Below, in pieces: positions 46,640-55,794 of a stretch of DNA of 64,000 nt. Location: positions 62,001-126,000 of the forward strand of contig JAJDJS010000002.1 of assembly GCA_030267325.1 (NCBI GenBank), in the 5' to 3' direction. A program made the translations under genes and the position numbers. This DNA comes from Desulfosarcina sp. OttesenSCG-928-A07 (GTDB lineage Bacteria; Desulfobacterota; Desulfobacteria; Desulfobacterales; Desulfosarcinaceae). Each line of letters begins with the position of its first letter. Within the stretch, counting starts at the first letter, position 1. The notes under the pieces were generated by a model that saw nothing but the letters and a program-made list of their open reading frames with translations, was not told the origin of the DNA and did not search any database.

Positions 46640-47782
46640 ATGAATGCGGCGAATATGCGTTATATCCATGAACAGCTCCACTGGCCCCACTTCCACTGGG
46701 ATATTGAAGCCCTTGCCGGTTTGCTGGGGACAGTGCGCTACAAGCAGGGCTTGCTGCTGGGCCGGATGGGTGCGCTGGGGTTTTCCATCCAGGCGGAAGC
46801 GGGCCTTGAAACCTTGACGGAAGAGGTGGTGAAATCCAGCGCCATTGAAGGGGAAAAGCTGGATTCCGCTCTGGTTCGTTCTTCTCTGGCCCGCCGTTTG
46901 GGAATGGACATCGGCGGTCTGGCGCCAGTCAACCGGCACATTGACGGCATTGTCGACATGATGCTGGACGCCACCCAGCAATATGCAGATCCATTGACAA
47001 AATCGCGTCTGGTGGGCTGGCATGCGGCGCTTTTTCCATCCGGGTTCAGCGGGTTTCGAAAGATCACAGTGGGGGCGTGGCGCACCCCTGATGACGGTGT
47101 CATGCAGGTGGTGTCAGGTTATGCCGGAAAAGAGAAAGTCCATTTTGAAGCCCCGGCTGCAGAGCGCTTGGACAAAGAAATGGCCGTTTTTACAGACTGG
47201 TTCAACGCACCTGCCGACATCGATCCTGTCCTGAAAGCCGGAATCGCCCACCTCTGGTTTGTGACCCTGCATCCTTTTGGAGACGGCAACGGACGCATCG
47301 CCCGGGCCATTGCCGATTGCGCCCTTTCCCGTGCGGATAACTCCCCCCACCGGTTTTACAGCATGTCCAGTCGTATTGAGCAAGAACGCAAGGCGTACTA
47401 CGACATCCTTGAACGCACACAAAAGGGCAGCCTGGATATCACGCGCTGGCTGGGGTGGTTCCTGGGGTGCCTGGAGCGGGCGATTGACAGCCCGGAACAA
47501 ACCCTTGCCGCTGTTTTTCGTAAAGCCCGTATCTGGCAGCAGGCAGCGCGCTATCCGCTCAATGCCCGCCAGCGCAGCATGATCAATCGATTGCTGGATG
47601 CGTTTGCGGGCAAGCTGACCAGCGGAAAGTATGCCAAGCTTGAAAAATGCTCTGCGGACACGGCCCTGCGGGATATTCGGGAACTGGTGCAATATGGGAT
47701 TTTCCGCCAGAGTGACAAGGGCGGACGCAGCACAAGCTATGAACTGGTGATTCCGGATGAAACGCAGACAGGCGGTGTGTGA
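46640..47782 (+). CDS. Fic family protein with DUF4172-type N-terminus
   Basis: 380-aa Fic enzyme. The N-terminal segment YIHEQLHWPHFHWDIEAL is DUF4172-like. An inhibitory motif SSAIEG (Ser66-Glu70-Gly71) and the catalytic HPFGDGNGRIARA (His211) are intact, so it is likely a self-inhibited AMP-transferase. A C-terminal winged helix (KLEKCSADTALRDIRELVQY) follows. Its stop overlaps the next start (TGATG). Located in an accessory patch with KilA-N, an unknown and HigBA genes. The target is unknown; Fic proteins can act as toxins or regulators. Confidence 0.88.
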   Translation: MNAANMRYIHEQLHWPHFHWDIEALAGLLGTVRYKQGLLLGRMGALGFSIQAEAGLETLTEEVVKSSAIEGEKLDSALVRSSLARRLGMDIGGLAPVNRHIDGIVDMMLDATQQYADPLTKSRLVGWHAALFPSGFSGFRKITVGAWRTPDDGVMQVVSGYAGKEKVHFEAPAAERLDKEMAVFTDWFNAPADIDPVLKAGIAHLWFVTLHPFGDGNGRIARAIADCALSRADNSPHRFYSMSSRIEQERKAYYDILERTQKGSLDITRWLGWFLGCLERAIDSPEQTLAAVFRKARIWQQAARYPLNARQRSMINRLLDAFAGKLTSGKYAKLEKCSADTALRDIRELVQYGIFRQSDKGGRSTSYELVIPDETQTGGV

Positions 47783-48612
47783 TGGCAAAACTCACGGTTC
47801 TGAACACAACGGTTTCCCTTTATTCCCACAAGGAAGAGGATTACATCAGCTTAACAGATATGGCGCGTTATCGTGACGCCAAGCGGGTGAACTATATTAT
47901 CCAGAACTGGCTGAGAAACCGAAACACCCTTGAGTTTGTCGGGCTTTGGGAGCAGTTGAACAACCCGGACTTTAAAGGCATCGAATTCGATGCCTTTAGA
48001 AAGCAGGCCGGACTGAACAGTTTTTCGCTCACGCCCAGGTTATGGATAGAGAAAACCGCTGCTGTGGGGCTTGTTTCCAAATCTGGGCGTTACGGCGGAA
48101 CCTATGCACACAAGGACATCGCCTTTGAGTTTGCGTCCTGGCTGAGTGTTGAATTCAAGCTTTACCTTATCAAGGAATTTCAACGCCTCAAGGACGAAGA
48201 ATATCGTCAGCTTGGCTGGGACATCAAACCCAACCTTGTCAAAATCAACTACCGTATTCACACCGATGCCATCAAGGCTCACCTTGTGCCGGGAGCGATC
48301 ACCCCGGCTCGGGCCAGCAGGGTGTATGCCATGGAGGCAGATGTTCTGAATGTGGCCCTGTTTGGTCAGACCGCCACTGAATGGCGTAAAGAAAATTCAG
48401 GCAAAAACGGAAATGTGCGGGATCATGCCACTGCCGCACAACTGGTGTGCCTTTCCAACCTGGAAAACCTCAACGCCCTGTTCATCAAGGAAGGCGTGCC
48501 GCAATCAGAGCGCCTCACCCGACTCAACGCCATTGCCATTCACCAGATGACGCTGCTCAGTTCCGATCCCGGCATAAAACAGCTTGAATCCGCAGAAGAA
48601 GTAAAAAAATGA
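47782..48612 (+). CDS. KilA-N domain protein
   Basis: 276-aa protein. The KilA-N domain at about 10-135 has EEDYISLTDMARYRDAKRVN, WLRNRNTLEFVGLWE, and GRYGGTYAHKDIAFEFASWL. The C-terminal half is helical (VRDHATAAQLVCLSNLENLN). KilA-N domains bind DNA and are found in phages and in bacterial accessory regions, often next to toxin-like genes. The start ATG overlaps the fic stop, and its own stop overlaps the next ATG (ATGA), so three genes are translationally chained. It may act as antitoxin or regulator for Fic, which is an inference. Confidence 0.85.
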   Translation: MAKLTVLNTTVSLYSHKEEDYISLTDMARYRDAKRVNYIIQNWLRNRNTLEFVGLWEQLNNPDFKGIEFDAFRKQAGLNSFSLTPRLWIEKTAAVGLVSKSGRYGGTYAHKDIAFEFASWLSVEFKLYLIKEFQRLKDEEYRQLGWDIKPNLVKINYRIHTDAIKAHLVPGAITPARASRVYAMEADVLNVALFGQTATEWRKENSGKNGNVRDHATAAQLVCLSNLENLNALFIKEGVPQSERLTRLNAIAIHQMTLLSSDPGIKQLESAEEVKK

Positions 48613-48938
48613 GCACAAAAAACAGATACCCGGAGCTGTATGCCAAGGTTGAGGAACTGTTCTTCCGGCATGATCCCATCGGAATCAATTTTGGGGACAA
48701 TACCGATGAGTATGATCCGGAAGTGGGTACCGTCCTTCCGCGTCTGGAATCCTGCAAAAACATTCAGGATGTAACGGATGTCCTGCATTCGGAATTTGTG
48801 CGCTGGTTTGACGCAGATATTGCCGGATCCCGTGATCGCTATATCCCCATTGCAGCCGAGTTGTGGCAGATCTGGCAGGACTTTAAAAATCCGTCTGATC
48901 CCCACTTCATTTCTTCCAGGAACGTCATCGTCCCATGA
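48609..48938 (+). CDS. Unknown small acidic protein (DUF1871-like pattern)
   Basis: 109-aa protein whose ATG overlaps the kilA-N stop. The pattern YPELYAKVEELFFRHDPIGI, TDEYDPEVGTVLPRL, VTDVLHSEFVRWFDAD resembles a family of short proteins that I recall as DUF1871; function unknown. The last six codons (SRNVIVP region) lie in a segment that duplicates DNA from the der 5' end, so the original C-terminus may have been changed by the insertion. It could be an immunity or adaptor protein for the chained genes. Confidence 0.65.
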   Translation: MSTKNRYPELYAKVEELFFRHDPIGINFGDNTDEYDPEVGTVLPRLESCKNIQDVTDVLHSEFVRWFDADIAGSRDRYIPIAAELWQIWQDFKNPSDPHFISSRNVIVP

Positions 48939-48951
48939 AACCCATTATTGC
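48911..48951 (+). repeat. Direct repeat, left copy (der 5'-end duplicate)
   Basis: About 41 bases (AGGAACGTCATCGTCCCATG, then AAACCCATTATTGC) closely match 49771-49810 at the start of der, including its ATGAAACC. It preserves the first codons of a second der-like start (MKPIIA), which then runs out of frame similarity. It brackets higBA. Confidence 0.7.
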
Positions 48952-49014
48952 GAGCGATAACAGATCCGGCGGAGAACGCTTGCAACAATCCCAAAACGGG
49001 ACTATAGCTTGTTC

Positions 49015-49317
49015 ATGAGAATTATTGCTGTTTCCACACTCAAGCTGTTTTGGGAGCAAACGCCTTCCTGTAAAGACGCAAAAGAACCGCTTCAGGCATG
49101 GTACAAATTTGTCCTTAACGCAGACTGGACCACACCTGCAGATATCAAGGCAGATTTTCGAAACGTCAGTATCCTGAAGGATGGAAGGGCTATTTTCAAC
49201 ATTGCGGGGAACAAGTACCGGCTGGTGGTCTGGATTAACTACCCGTACAAGGTCGTCTACATCCGGTTCGTCGGCACCCACGCGCAATATGATGCAATTG
49301 ACCCGCAAACGATTTGA
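49015..49317 (+). CDS. higB: HigB-type mRNA interferase toxin
   Basis: 100-aa RelE-superfamily toxin of the HigB_toxin subgroup: RIIAVSTLKLFWEQTP, ADIKADFRNVSILKDGR, FNIAGNKYRLVVWINYPYK and YIRFVGTHAQYDAID, ending as usual for the family. HigB cleaves mRNA in association with the ribosome. The start at ATG 49015 is taken; TTG 49009 is possible. The higA gene follows after 8 bases, giving the toxin-first order typical of higBA, where HigA represses the shared promoter. Confidence 0.9.
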   Translation: MRIIAVSTLKLFWEQTPSCKDAKEPLQAWYKFVLNADWTTPADIKADFRNVSILKDGRAIFNIAGNKYRLVVWINYPYKVVYIRFVGTHAQYDAIDPQTI

Positions 49318-49325
49318 GGAAAATC

Positions 49326-49706
49326 ATGCAGATCAAACCAATACATGATGAAAACGACTACCGCGATGCGCTGCGGCGGATAGAAGGGCTGATGGGCGCT
49401 GAACCCGGAACTCCGGAGGGCGATCTGCTGGATGTCTGGGTGACCCTGGTGGAAGCCTATGAGCGCAAAATGTATCCGATGGATTTGCCCGACCCTGTGG
49501 AGGCGATCAAATTTCATCTGGAACAGACCGGAAAGTCGCCCAAAGATTTGCAGCCCATGATCGGACGGATGAATCGCGTGTATGAAGTGCTGGCCCGCAA
49601 ACGTCCGTTAACACTGGCGATGATCCGCAAGCTTCATGGTGAGCTGGGAATTCCGGCGGAGAGCCTGATCCGGGAGACATGTATCCCCCAGCATCACCAC
49701 CCCTGA
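49326..49706 (+). CDS. higA: HigA-type antitoxin
   Basis: 126-aa antitoxin with an acidic N-terminal half (HDENDYRDALRRIEGLMGAE, PEGDLLDVWVTLVEAYERK) and a helix-turn-helix domain at about 65-120 (AIKFHLEQTGKSPKDLQPMI, GRMNRVYEVLARKRPLTLAM). The start at 49326 has TGAGGAAAA upstream. It binds HigB and represses the operon. The long pre-HTH part matches the COG5499 HigA subgroup paired with this HigB type. Confidence 0.9.
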   Translation: MQIKPIHDENDYRDALRRIEGLMGAEPGTPEGDLLDVWVTLVEAYERKMYPMDLPDPVEAIKFHLEQTGKSPKDLQPMIGRMNRVYEVLARKRPLTLAMIRKLHGELGIPAESLIRETCIPQHHHP

Positions 49707-49770
49707 TCCGCCATGCGGCACATCTTTCGAAATAACCCGTGAATATTCGATAATCCATCACATCGCACCC

Positions 49771-49810
49771 TTCTTTAGGAAAGTCATCGCCCCATGAAAC
49801 CTGTTGTTGC
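49771..49810 (+). repeat. Direct repeat, right copy (der start region)
   Basis: AGGAAAGTCATCGCCCCATG, then AAACCTGTTGTTGC, the true der RBS and start, matching 48911-48951 with a few substitutions and one indel. Together the two copies bracket about 820 bases with higBA. Confidence 0.7.
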
Positions 49811-51173
49811 CATTGTCGGCAGACCCAATGTGGGAAAATCCACCCTGTTCAATCGCATGACCCGCTCGCGGGACGCCATTGTGGACGATTTGCCCGGCGT
49901 GACCCGGGACCGGAACTTCGGCACCGCCAAATGGAACGACACGGTTTTTACCCTGGTGGACACCGGCGGATTTGCCGAAGGCGATGACGATGCCTTTGCC
50001 CCCCATATCCGCCATCAGGTGGAACAGGCTATTTCCGACAGCGATGCGGTCATGCTGGTGCTGGACGGGAAAGCCGGTCTGTCCCCCTTTGACGCGGATC
50101 TGGTCCGGATTCTGCGAAACCAGGACAAACCCGTATTTTTTGTGGTGAACAAAATTGACGGCGAGCATCAGGAAAAGGCGCTACCTGATTTTTACAATCT
50201 GGGCATTGACGCGCTGTTTCCCGTATCCGGGGAACACGGCTACGGCATGGGCGATTTTCTGGATGCCCTGACAGATGCCTTTCCGGATACAGACACTGAA
50301 GAAGCGACAGATGCGATCCGGATCGCGGTGGTGGGAAAACCCAACGCGGGAAAATCCTCCCTGATCAACGCGCTTCTCGGTGAAGACCGGCTGGTGGTCA
50401 GTGAGGTGGCCGGCACCACGCGCGATGCCATTGACGCCCGCATCACCCGCAATGGCAAGGACTATCTGTTTATTGATACAGCCGGCATCCGCCGGAAAAG
50501 CAGCGTATCCCAACGGCTGGAAAAGTTTTCCATTATCAAGGCCCTTCGCAGCCTGGATCGGTGCCAGGTGGCCCTCATTGTCATTGATGCGGATGAGGGA
50601 ATTTCCGACCAGGACGCTCGTGTGGCCGGCTATGCCCACGACCGGGGCTGCGGCGTGATCTTTCTGCTGAACAAATGGGATCTGGTGGATAACCGGAACG
50701 GAAAAGCCCTTTCCCGCATCACCGAAGACTTGCGCATGGCCGCCAAATTTCTTGCCTTTGCGCCCATCCTCACGGTTTCCGCCACCACGGGCATGCGGAT
50801 TCAGAAAATTTTTCCGGCTGTGGATGCGGTGTTCGGCCAGTATTCAGTCCGGATCACCACCGGCCAGCTGAACCGGGTCATGGAACAGGCCCTGGAGCGA
50901 ACCCAGCCCCCGCTTCACAAGGGGAAACGGCTGAAATTCTACTATGCCACCCAGGTGTCCAGCCAGCCGCCCACCTTTGTGAGTTTTGTGAATTTTCCGG
51001 AAGCCGTTCATTTTTCCTACCAGCGGTATCTGACCAACCAGCTTCGGGAGGCCTTTGGACTGGATAAAACCCCGCTTCGCCTGCTCCTGCGTCAGCGCAC
51101 CGGAAAAAATCCCGATTTTCTCAACAAAAAACCCGGTTTTCCCAGAAAAGGCCGCCGACCGAAAAAACGCTGA
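49794..51173 (+). CDS. der: Ribosome biogenesis GTPase Der (EngA)
   Basis: 459-aa double GTPase needed for 50S assembly. The first G domain has VAIVGRPNVGKSTLFN, VDTGGFAEG and VVNKID; the second has IAVVGKPNAGKSSLINAL, FIDTAGIRRKS and LLNKWDLVD. A C-terminal KH-like domain (about 355-440) ends in a basic tail (PRKGRRPKKR). Upstream AGGAAAG supports the start. rarA follows after 12 bases. Confidence 0.96.
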   Translation: MKPVVAIVGRPNVGKSTLFNRMTRSRDAIVDDLPGVTRDRNFGTAKWNDTVFTLVDTGGFAEGDDDAFAPHIRHQVEQAISDSDAVMLVLDGKAGLSPFDADLVRILRNQDKPVFFVVNKIDGEHQEKALPDFYNLGIDALFPVSGEHGYGMGDFLDALTDAFPDTDTEEATDAIRIAVVGKPNAGKSSLINALLGEDRLVVSEVAGTTRDAIDARITRNGKDYLFIDTAGIRRKSSVSQRLEKFSIIKALRSLDRCQVALIVIDADEGISDQDARVAGYAHDRGCGVIFLLNKWDLVDNRNGKALSRITEDLRMAAKFLAFAPILTVSATTGMRIQKIFPAVDAVFGQYSVRITTGQLNRVMEQALERTQPPLHKGKRLKFYYATQVSSQPPTFVSFVNFPEAVHFSYQRYLTNQLREAFGLDKTPLRLLLRQRTGKNPDFLNKKPGFPRKGRRPKKR

Positions 51174-51185
51174 CTGGATTTTTTT

Positions 51186-52559
51186 ATGGACTTGTTTGAA
51201 CATCAGGCGGGGAAAGTCCTGGATCCCCGGCAGCCGCTCGCCGAACGCATGCGGCCCAAAACCCTTTCAGACCTTTTTGGTCAAGAAGCGGTTGCCGGAC
51301 CGGATTCCCTGATCCGCCGGGCCATTGAAACAGACCGGATTTTTTCCATGATTCTGTGGGGGCCGCCCGGATGCGGAAAAACCACCCTGGCCCGCATCAT
51401 CGCCCAGGAAACAAAATCTCACTTCATTCATTTTTCAGCAGTGCTGGCGGGCGTCAAGCAGATCCGGGAGGTAATTGACGAGGCCAAAAAACAGCGGCAG
51501 TTTCATCTTAAGCGGACCCTTTTGTTTGTTGATGAAATTCACCGGTTCAACAAAGCCCAGCAGGACGCATTTTTGCACCATGTGGAATCCGGCCTTATCA
51601 CCCTGATCGGTGCCACCACGGAAAATCCTTCCTTTGAAGTTATTGCGCCCCTTTTGTCCCGGTGCCGGGTGGTCGTGCTGTCCCTTCTGGATGAAGCGGC
51701 CCTTGGAAAAATCATTGACCGGGCTATGACCGATCCTGTGGCCGGGCTGGGAGAATTTAGTCTCCGCATCACAGACGATGCCCGGACCCATCTGATCCAG
51801 ATTGCCGACGGCGACGGCCGCAGCGCGCTGAACAGCCTCGAAATAGCCGCCGGATTAGCTATGGCAGAACCTTTGCCGGACCTGGAAACGCCCCGGACCA
51901 TCACCCTTGACCACGTGGAACAGGTGCTCCAGAAAAAGGCCCTTTTATACGACAAGGGCGGGGAAGAGCACTACAACCTCATCTCGGCGCTTCACAAAAG
52001 TCTTCGGGGAAGCGATCCGGATGCGGCCCTGTACTGGCTGGCCCGCATGCTGGAGGCCGGGGAAGACGCCCTGTATATTGCCCGGCGCATGGTGCGGTTT
52101 GCTTCCGAAGATGTGGGCAACGCCGATCCCTTTGCCCTGGGCATTGCCATTGGCGCCATGGAATCCTTTCGCTTTCTGGGTCATCCCGAAGGAGATCTGG
52201 CCTTGGCCCAGGCAGCGGTGTATCTGGCCACTGCACCCAAAAGCAACAGCATCTACACCGCGTGGAATGCGGCCCGGCAGATGGCCAGGGAAAAAGGCGC
52301 GCTTCCGGTGCCGCTGCATATCCGCAATGCCCCCACCCGGCTGATGAAAGATATAGGCTACGGCAAAGGGTATCAGTATGCCCATGATTTTAAAGGCGGC
52401 TACACGGCCCAGACCTATCTTCCGGACAGTATTGCTGGCGCCCGGTTTTATACCCCCACAGATCGCGGCTATGAAAAAAGTATCGCCACGCGGCTTTCTC
52501 AATGGCGAGCCATGCGGGAAAAAGAAAAAAGTGAAGATCGGAAACAGGCGGGTGTCTGA
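51186..52559 (+). CDS. rarA: Replication-associated recombination protein A (RarA/MgsA)
   Basis: 457-aa clamp-loader-like AAA+ ATPase. Features are PLAERMRPKTLSDLFGQE, Walker A ILWGPPGCGKTTLA, Walker B TLLFVDEIHRFN, sensor ATTENPSFEV and the C-terminal tetramerisation part (YNLISALHKSLRGSDPDAAL, YGKGYQYAHDFKGGYTAQTY). It acts at stalled replication forks with SSB. Length and motifs are complete. Probably co-transcribed with der. Confidence 0.95.
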   Translation: MDLFEHQAGKVLDPRQPLAERMRPKTLSDLFGQEAVAGPDSLIRRAIETDRIFSMILWGPPGCGKTTLARIIAQETKSHFIHFSAVLAGVKQIREVIDEAKKQRQFHLKRTLLFVDEIHRFNKAQQDAFLHHVESGLITLIGATTENPSFEVIAPLLSRCRVVVLSLLDEAALGKIIDRAMTDPVAGLGEFSLRITDDARTHLIQIADGDGRSALNSLEIAAGLAMAEPLPDLETPRTITLDHVEQVLQKKALLYDKGGEEHYNLISALHKSLRGSDPDAALYWLARMLEAGEDALYIARRMVRFASEDVGNADPFALGIAIGAMESFRFLGHPEGDLALAQAAVYLATAPKSNSIYTAWNAARQMAREKGALPVPLHIRNAPTRLMKDIGYGKGYQYAHDFKGGYTAQTYLPDSIAGARFYTPTDRGYEKSIATRLSQWRAMREKEKSEDRKQAGV

Positions 52560-52627
52560 GTACGGCATTCTTCAACCTGATTAATTTATTATCAATACGA
52601 CGTTATCTAAACCTGTAAAGACCGCTC

Positions 52628-53863
52628 ATGCCGCCACCTTCATTTTTTTTCTCCATGGTGCTCAACCGCCGGATGCTGGTGGCGCTGGTAATGGGCTTTT
52701 CCTGCGGCCTGCCGCTGTCCATGACCCTTTCCGTGCTTCAGGCATGGATGACAGACGCCGGCGTGGATCTTTCCACCATCGGTCTTTTTTCACTGGTGGG
52801 CCTTCCGTATACCGTAAAATTCATATGGGCGCCGGTCTTTGACCGGTTTACCCTGCCTTTTCTGGGCCGAAGGCGGGGATGGCTGCTGGTTGCCCAGCTT
52901 TGTCTGATCGGCAGCATCCTGTGGCTGGGATTCAGCAATCCGTTGACCCATCCCCGGCTTCTGGCTCTGGCCGCCCTTGCCGTGGCCTTCTGCAGTGCTT
53001 CCCAGGATGTGGTGGTGGATGCCTACCGACGGGAAGATCTTTCCGATAAAGAGCTGGGAATGGGCGCCTCCCTGTATATTTACGGGTACCGGACAGGCAT
53101 GCTGCTGACCTCGGGCGGCGGACTGATGTTGGCCGACCACATGTCCTTTTCCATGGTTTACGCCCTCATGGCCATGGGACTGATACCGGGCGTCATCACC
53201 ACCTTTCTCACACCCGAACCCAAGGTTCATACTCCGCCCACCACCCTCCGAAAGGCTGTGGTGGAGCCGCTGACCGCATATTTTCGCCGCCCCCGTGCCG
53301 TATGGATTCTGGCTTTTATTCTTTTGTATAAAATCGGGGATACCATGGCCGGCGCCATGACCCTGCCGTTTTATCTGGATATGGGCTTTTCCAAAACCCA
53401 GATCGGCGCGGTGGTGAAATTCTTCGGATTCTGGGCCATCATGGCCGGAGCGTTTTGCGGCGGCCTCATCCTGCTCCATGTCAATATCCGCCGAAGCCTT
53501 TGGGGATTCGGCATTCTTCAGGCCCTTTCCACTGCCGGCTTTGCCCTTTTGGCCGTCATCGGGCCCAGTATGGCCGCGCTGTCAGCGGTTATTGCCTTTG
53601 AAAACTTTACCGCCGGCATGGGAACCGCCGCCTATACTGCCTATATGGCCAGTATTACGGACAAAAGGTTCACCGCCACCCAATATGCCCTGCTCTCCAG
53701 CCTCATGGGAATTCCCCGGGTGGTGGCCGCAGCGCCCACCGGATACCTGGTGACCCACCTGGAATGGATCGGCTTTTTTGTTCTGTGCACGCTGATCGCC
53801 CTGCCCGGACTGTTGTTGATCAGGTGGATTGATGCACCTTACGAAAGCAAACAAACCCCTTGA
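52628..53863 (+). CDS. AmpG-like MFS permease
   Basis: 411-aa integral membrane protein with about 12 hydrophobic segments. FSCGLPLSMTLSVLQAWMTD, PYTVKFIWAPVFDRFTLPFL, GRRRGWLLVAQ and ASQDVVVDAYRRE are the motifs of AmpG muropeptide permeases, which import anhydro-muropeptides for cell-wall recycling. Length is near the shorter AmpG class. No ampC or ampR gene is adjacent. Identification as the AmpG subgroup of the MFS is good; the exact substrate is inferred. Confidence 0.85.
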   Translation: MPPPSFFFSMVLNRRMLVALVMGFSCGLPLSMTLSVLQAWMTDAGVDLSTIGLFSLVGLPYTVKFIWAPVFDRFTLPFLGRRRGWLLVAQLCLIGSILWLGFSNPLTHPRLLALAALAVAFCSASQDVVVDAYRREDLSDKELGMGASLYIYGYRTGMLLTSGGGLMLADHMSFSMVYALMAMGLIPGVITTFLTPEPKVHTPPTTLRKAVVEPLTAYFRRPRAVWILAFILLYKIGDTMAGAMTLPFYLDMGFSKTQIGAVVKFFGFWAIMAGAFCGGLILLHVNIRRSLWGFGILQALSTAGFALLAVIGPSMAALSAVIAFENFTAGMGTAAYTAYMASITDKRFTATQYALLSSLMGIPRVVAAAPTGYLVTHLEWIGFFVLCTLIALPGLLLIRWIDAPYESKQTP

Positions 53864-53940
53864 GGCAGCGCATTCATTGTGTTGCGAGGGATGCGTTCCA
53901 TTCTTTATCGTTTATCTGATCATTTTGGCATGCACTGCAT

Positions 53941-53952
53941 TTTGTTGACAAA
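53941..53952. promoter_or_regulatory. Dyad upstream of hcp
   Basis: TTTGTTGACAAA (TTTGT-N2-ACAAA) lies about 120 bases before hcp. hcp genes in sulfate reducers are controlled by HcpR or NsrR-type regulators; this dyad does not clearly match a consensus I can recall, so the assignment is tentative. Confidence 0.25.
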
Positions 53953-54070
53953 CTCCACTGTTCCAATGGGGTGGTTATGGGATCCATAAGGGGCTATGGT
54001 GGGCCCGTATCGTCACTGCATCAGCTTTTTCGGTGACGCTGACAAACACCATGGAAAAAGGAGAAATGCC

Positions 54071-55702
54071 ATGTATTGTAACCAATGTGAACAGACTGCC
54101 CAGGGAATTGCCTGTACCAAACAAGGGGTTTGCGGAAAGACCGCAGATGTTGCCGAAATTCAGAATCTGATGATTTATGCTGCCCGCGGGCTTGCCCTGA
54201 TTGCGCTGGCTGCGGAAGAAAAGGGCGCGGATACGCGCGCTGCCGGCAGATGTTGCGCCGCGGCCCTGTTTTCCACCATTACCAACGTGAATTTTGACAA
54301 GGAATCTTTGCTCCGGGTGTTGCATCAGGTCGTTGACGAAAGAAATGCCCTTGCCAAAAAAGCCGGTGTTTCCTGTAACGCGCCTGCAGCAACCTTTGTT
54401 CCTGCAGCGGATGAGGAAACCTTGCTCAAACAGGCGGAAGTGGCATCCCTTACAAAATTGGCGGAAAATCCGGACTGTAACTCCCTGGCCCAGACCGTGC
54501 TGTTCGGGCTCAAGGGCCTTTGCGCCTACACTGACCATGCCGCCATTCTGGGCCATGAAAATCCGGCGTTGTACACGGCCATTTTCAAACTCCTGGCCTT
54601 TGGTTTTGATGGGGAAACGCCAACCCTTGACGCGTGGGTAAAGGCAGCCATGGATTGCGGCCACACCAATCTCATGGCCATGGAGCTTCTGGATGCGGCC
54701 AATACCGAAACCTTCGGCCATCCTGAGCCCACAGCGGTTTCCTTGAGGCCCAAACCCGGAAAAGCCATTCTCATCACCGGCCATGACCTGAAGGACCTTT
54801 ATATGCTGCTTGTCCAGACCGAGGGAAAAGGCATCAATATCTACACCCATGGCGAAATGCTGCCCACCCATGCCTATCCGGGACTTAAAAAATTCCCCCA
54901 TTTTGCCGGTCATTTCGGAACGGCATGGCAGAACCAGATAAAGGAAATGCCCCATTTTCCGGGAGCCATTTTGTTCACCACCAATTGTATTCAGCGGCCC
55001 GGGGAAATCTATAAGCAGAATGTGTTCACCACAGGTCTGGTGGGCTGGCCCGGAACCACTCATGTGAAAAACGGTGATTTCGGACCGGTGATTGAAAGGG
55101 CCCTTGCCCTGGAAGGCTTTACCGAAGAAACCGCGGCACAGTATCCCGACACCCAGGTCATGGTCGGATTTGGCCGCCATACGGTCCTGGGAATCGCCGA
55201 CACAGTGGTGCAGGCGGTCAAATCCGGTGCCATCCGCCATTTTATTCTGGTGGGCGGATGTGACGGCGCCAAGCCCGGCCGGAATTATTATACAGAACTT
55301 GTTGAAAAAACACCGAAAGACACCGTTGTGCTCACCCTGGCCTGCGGAAAGTTCCGGTTTTTTGACAAACAGCTCGGAACCATCGGCGGCATTCCCCGGC
55401 TCCTGGATGTGGGCCAGTGCAATGATGCCTTCAGCGCGGTAAAAATCGCCCTGGCACTGGCCGATGCGTTTGGATGCGGGGTCAACGAACTGCCGCTTTC
55501 GCTGGTGCTTTCCTGGTATGAGCAAAAAGCTGTGGCCGTATTGCTCACGCTTTTGTCTCTCGGCATCCAGGGCATCCGCCTGGGACCGACACTGCCGGCT
55601 TTTATATCGCCCGCAGTGCTGGATGTGCTGGTTTCGACGTTTGACATCAAACCCATCACCACACCGGATGAAGATCTGAAGGCCATTTTGGGTGCAGCGT
55701 AA
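54071..55702 (+). CDS. hcp: Hybrid cluster protein (hydroxylamine reductase / NO reductase)
   Basis: 543-aa cytoplasmic Fe-S protein that reduces NO or hydroxylamine and protects anaerobes from nitrosative stress. The N-terminal cluster motif is Cys3, Cys6, Cys15, Cys21 (MYCNQCEQTAQGIACTKQ), the class I arrangement of strict anaerobes. Hybrid-cluster ligands appear in AAILGHENP, FTTNCIQRP, LVGGCDGAKPGRNYY and TLACGKFRFF. The start at 54071 has AAAGGAG upstream; the 25-residue track extension is rejected. It is followed by an HPP membrane gene and a convergent Rrf2 regulator. Confidence 0.95.
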   Translation: MYCNQCEQTAQGIACTKQGVCGKTADVAEIQNLMIYAARGLALIALAAEEKGADTRAAGRCCAAALFSTITNVNFDKESLLRVLHQVVDERNALAKKAGVSCNAPAATFVPAADEETLLKQAEVASLTKLAENPDCNSLAQTVLFGLKGLCAYTDHAAILGHENPALYTAIFKLLAFGFDGETPTLDAWVKAAMDCGHTNLMAMELLDAANTETFGHPEPTAVSLRPKPGKAILITGHDLKDLYMLLVQTEGKGINIYTHGEMLPTHAYPGLKKFPHFAGHFGTAWQNQIKEMPHFPGAILFTTNCIQRPGEIYKQNVFTTGLVGWPGTTHVKNGDFGPVIERALALEGFTEETAAQYPDTQVMVGFGRHTVLGIADTVVQAVKSGAIRHFILVGGCDGAKPGRNYYTELVEKTPKDTVVLTLACGKFRFFDKQLGTIGGIPRLLDVGQCNDAFSAVKIALALADAFGCGVNELPLSLVLSWYEQKAVAVLLTLLSLGIQGIRLGPTLPAFISPAVLDVLVSTFDIKPITTPDEDLKAILGAA

Positions 55703-55711
55703 AAAACTTCC

Positions 55712-55733
55712 GGGCAGACACATGGGTCTGCCC
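55712..55733 (+). other. Hairpin between hcp and the HPP gene
   Basis: GGGCAGAC and GTCTGCCC form a perfect 8-bp stem over 6 bases, 10 bases after the hcp stop. There is no T run, so it may adjust expression of the downstream gene or stabilise the hcp mRNA rather than end it. Confidence 0.4.
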
Positions 55734-55794
55734 CTGCAACAGATAAGGCTGGTTGTGGAAATCCATATACCCGCCACGCATTTTCAGGATTGAT

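Noticed and set aside
53975-55777. 600-codon minus-strand ORF opposite hcp
   Set aside because: Antisense of hcp, the likely coding strand; sequence is low-quality shadow.
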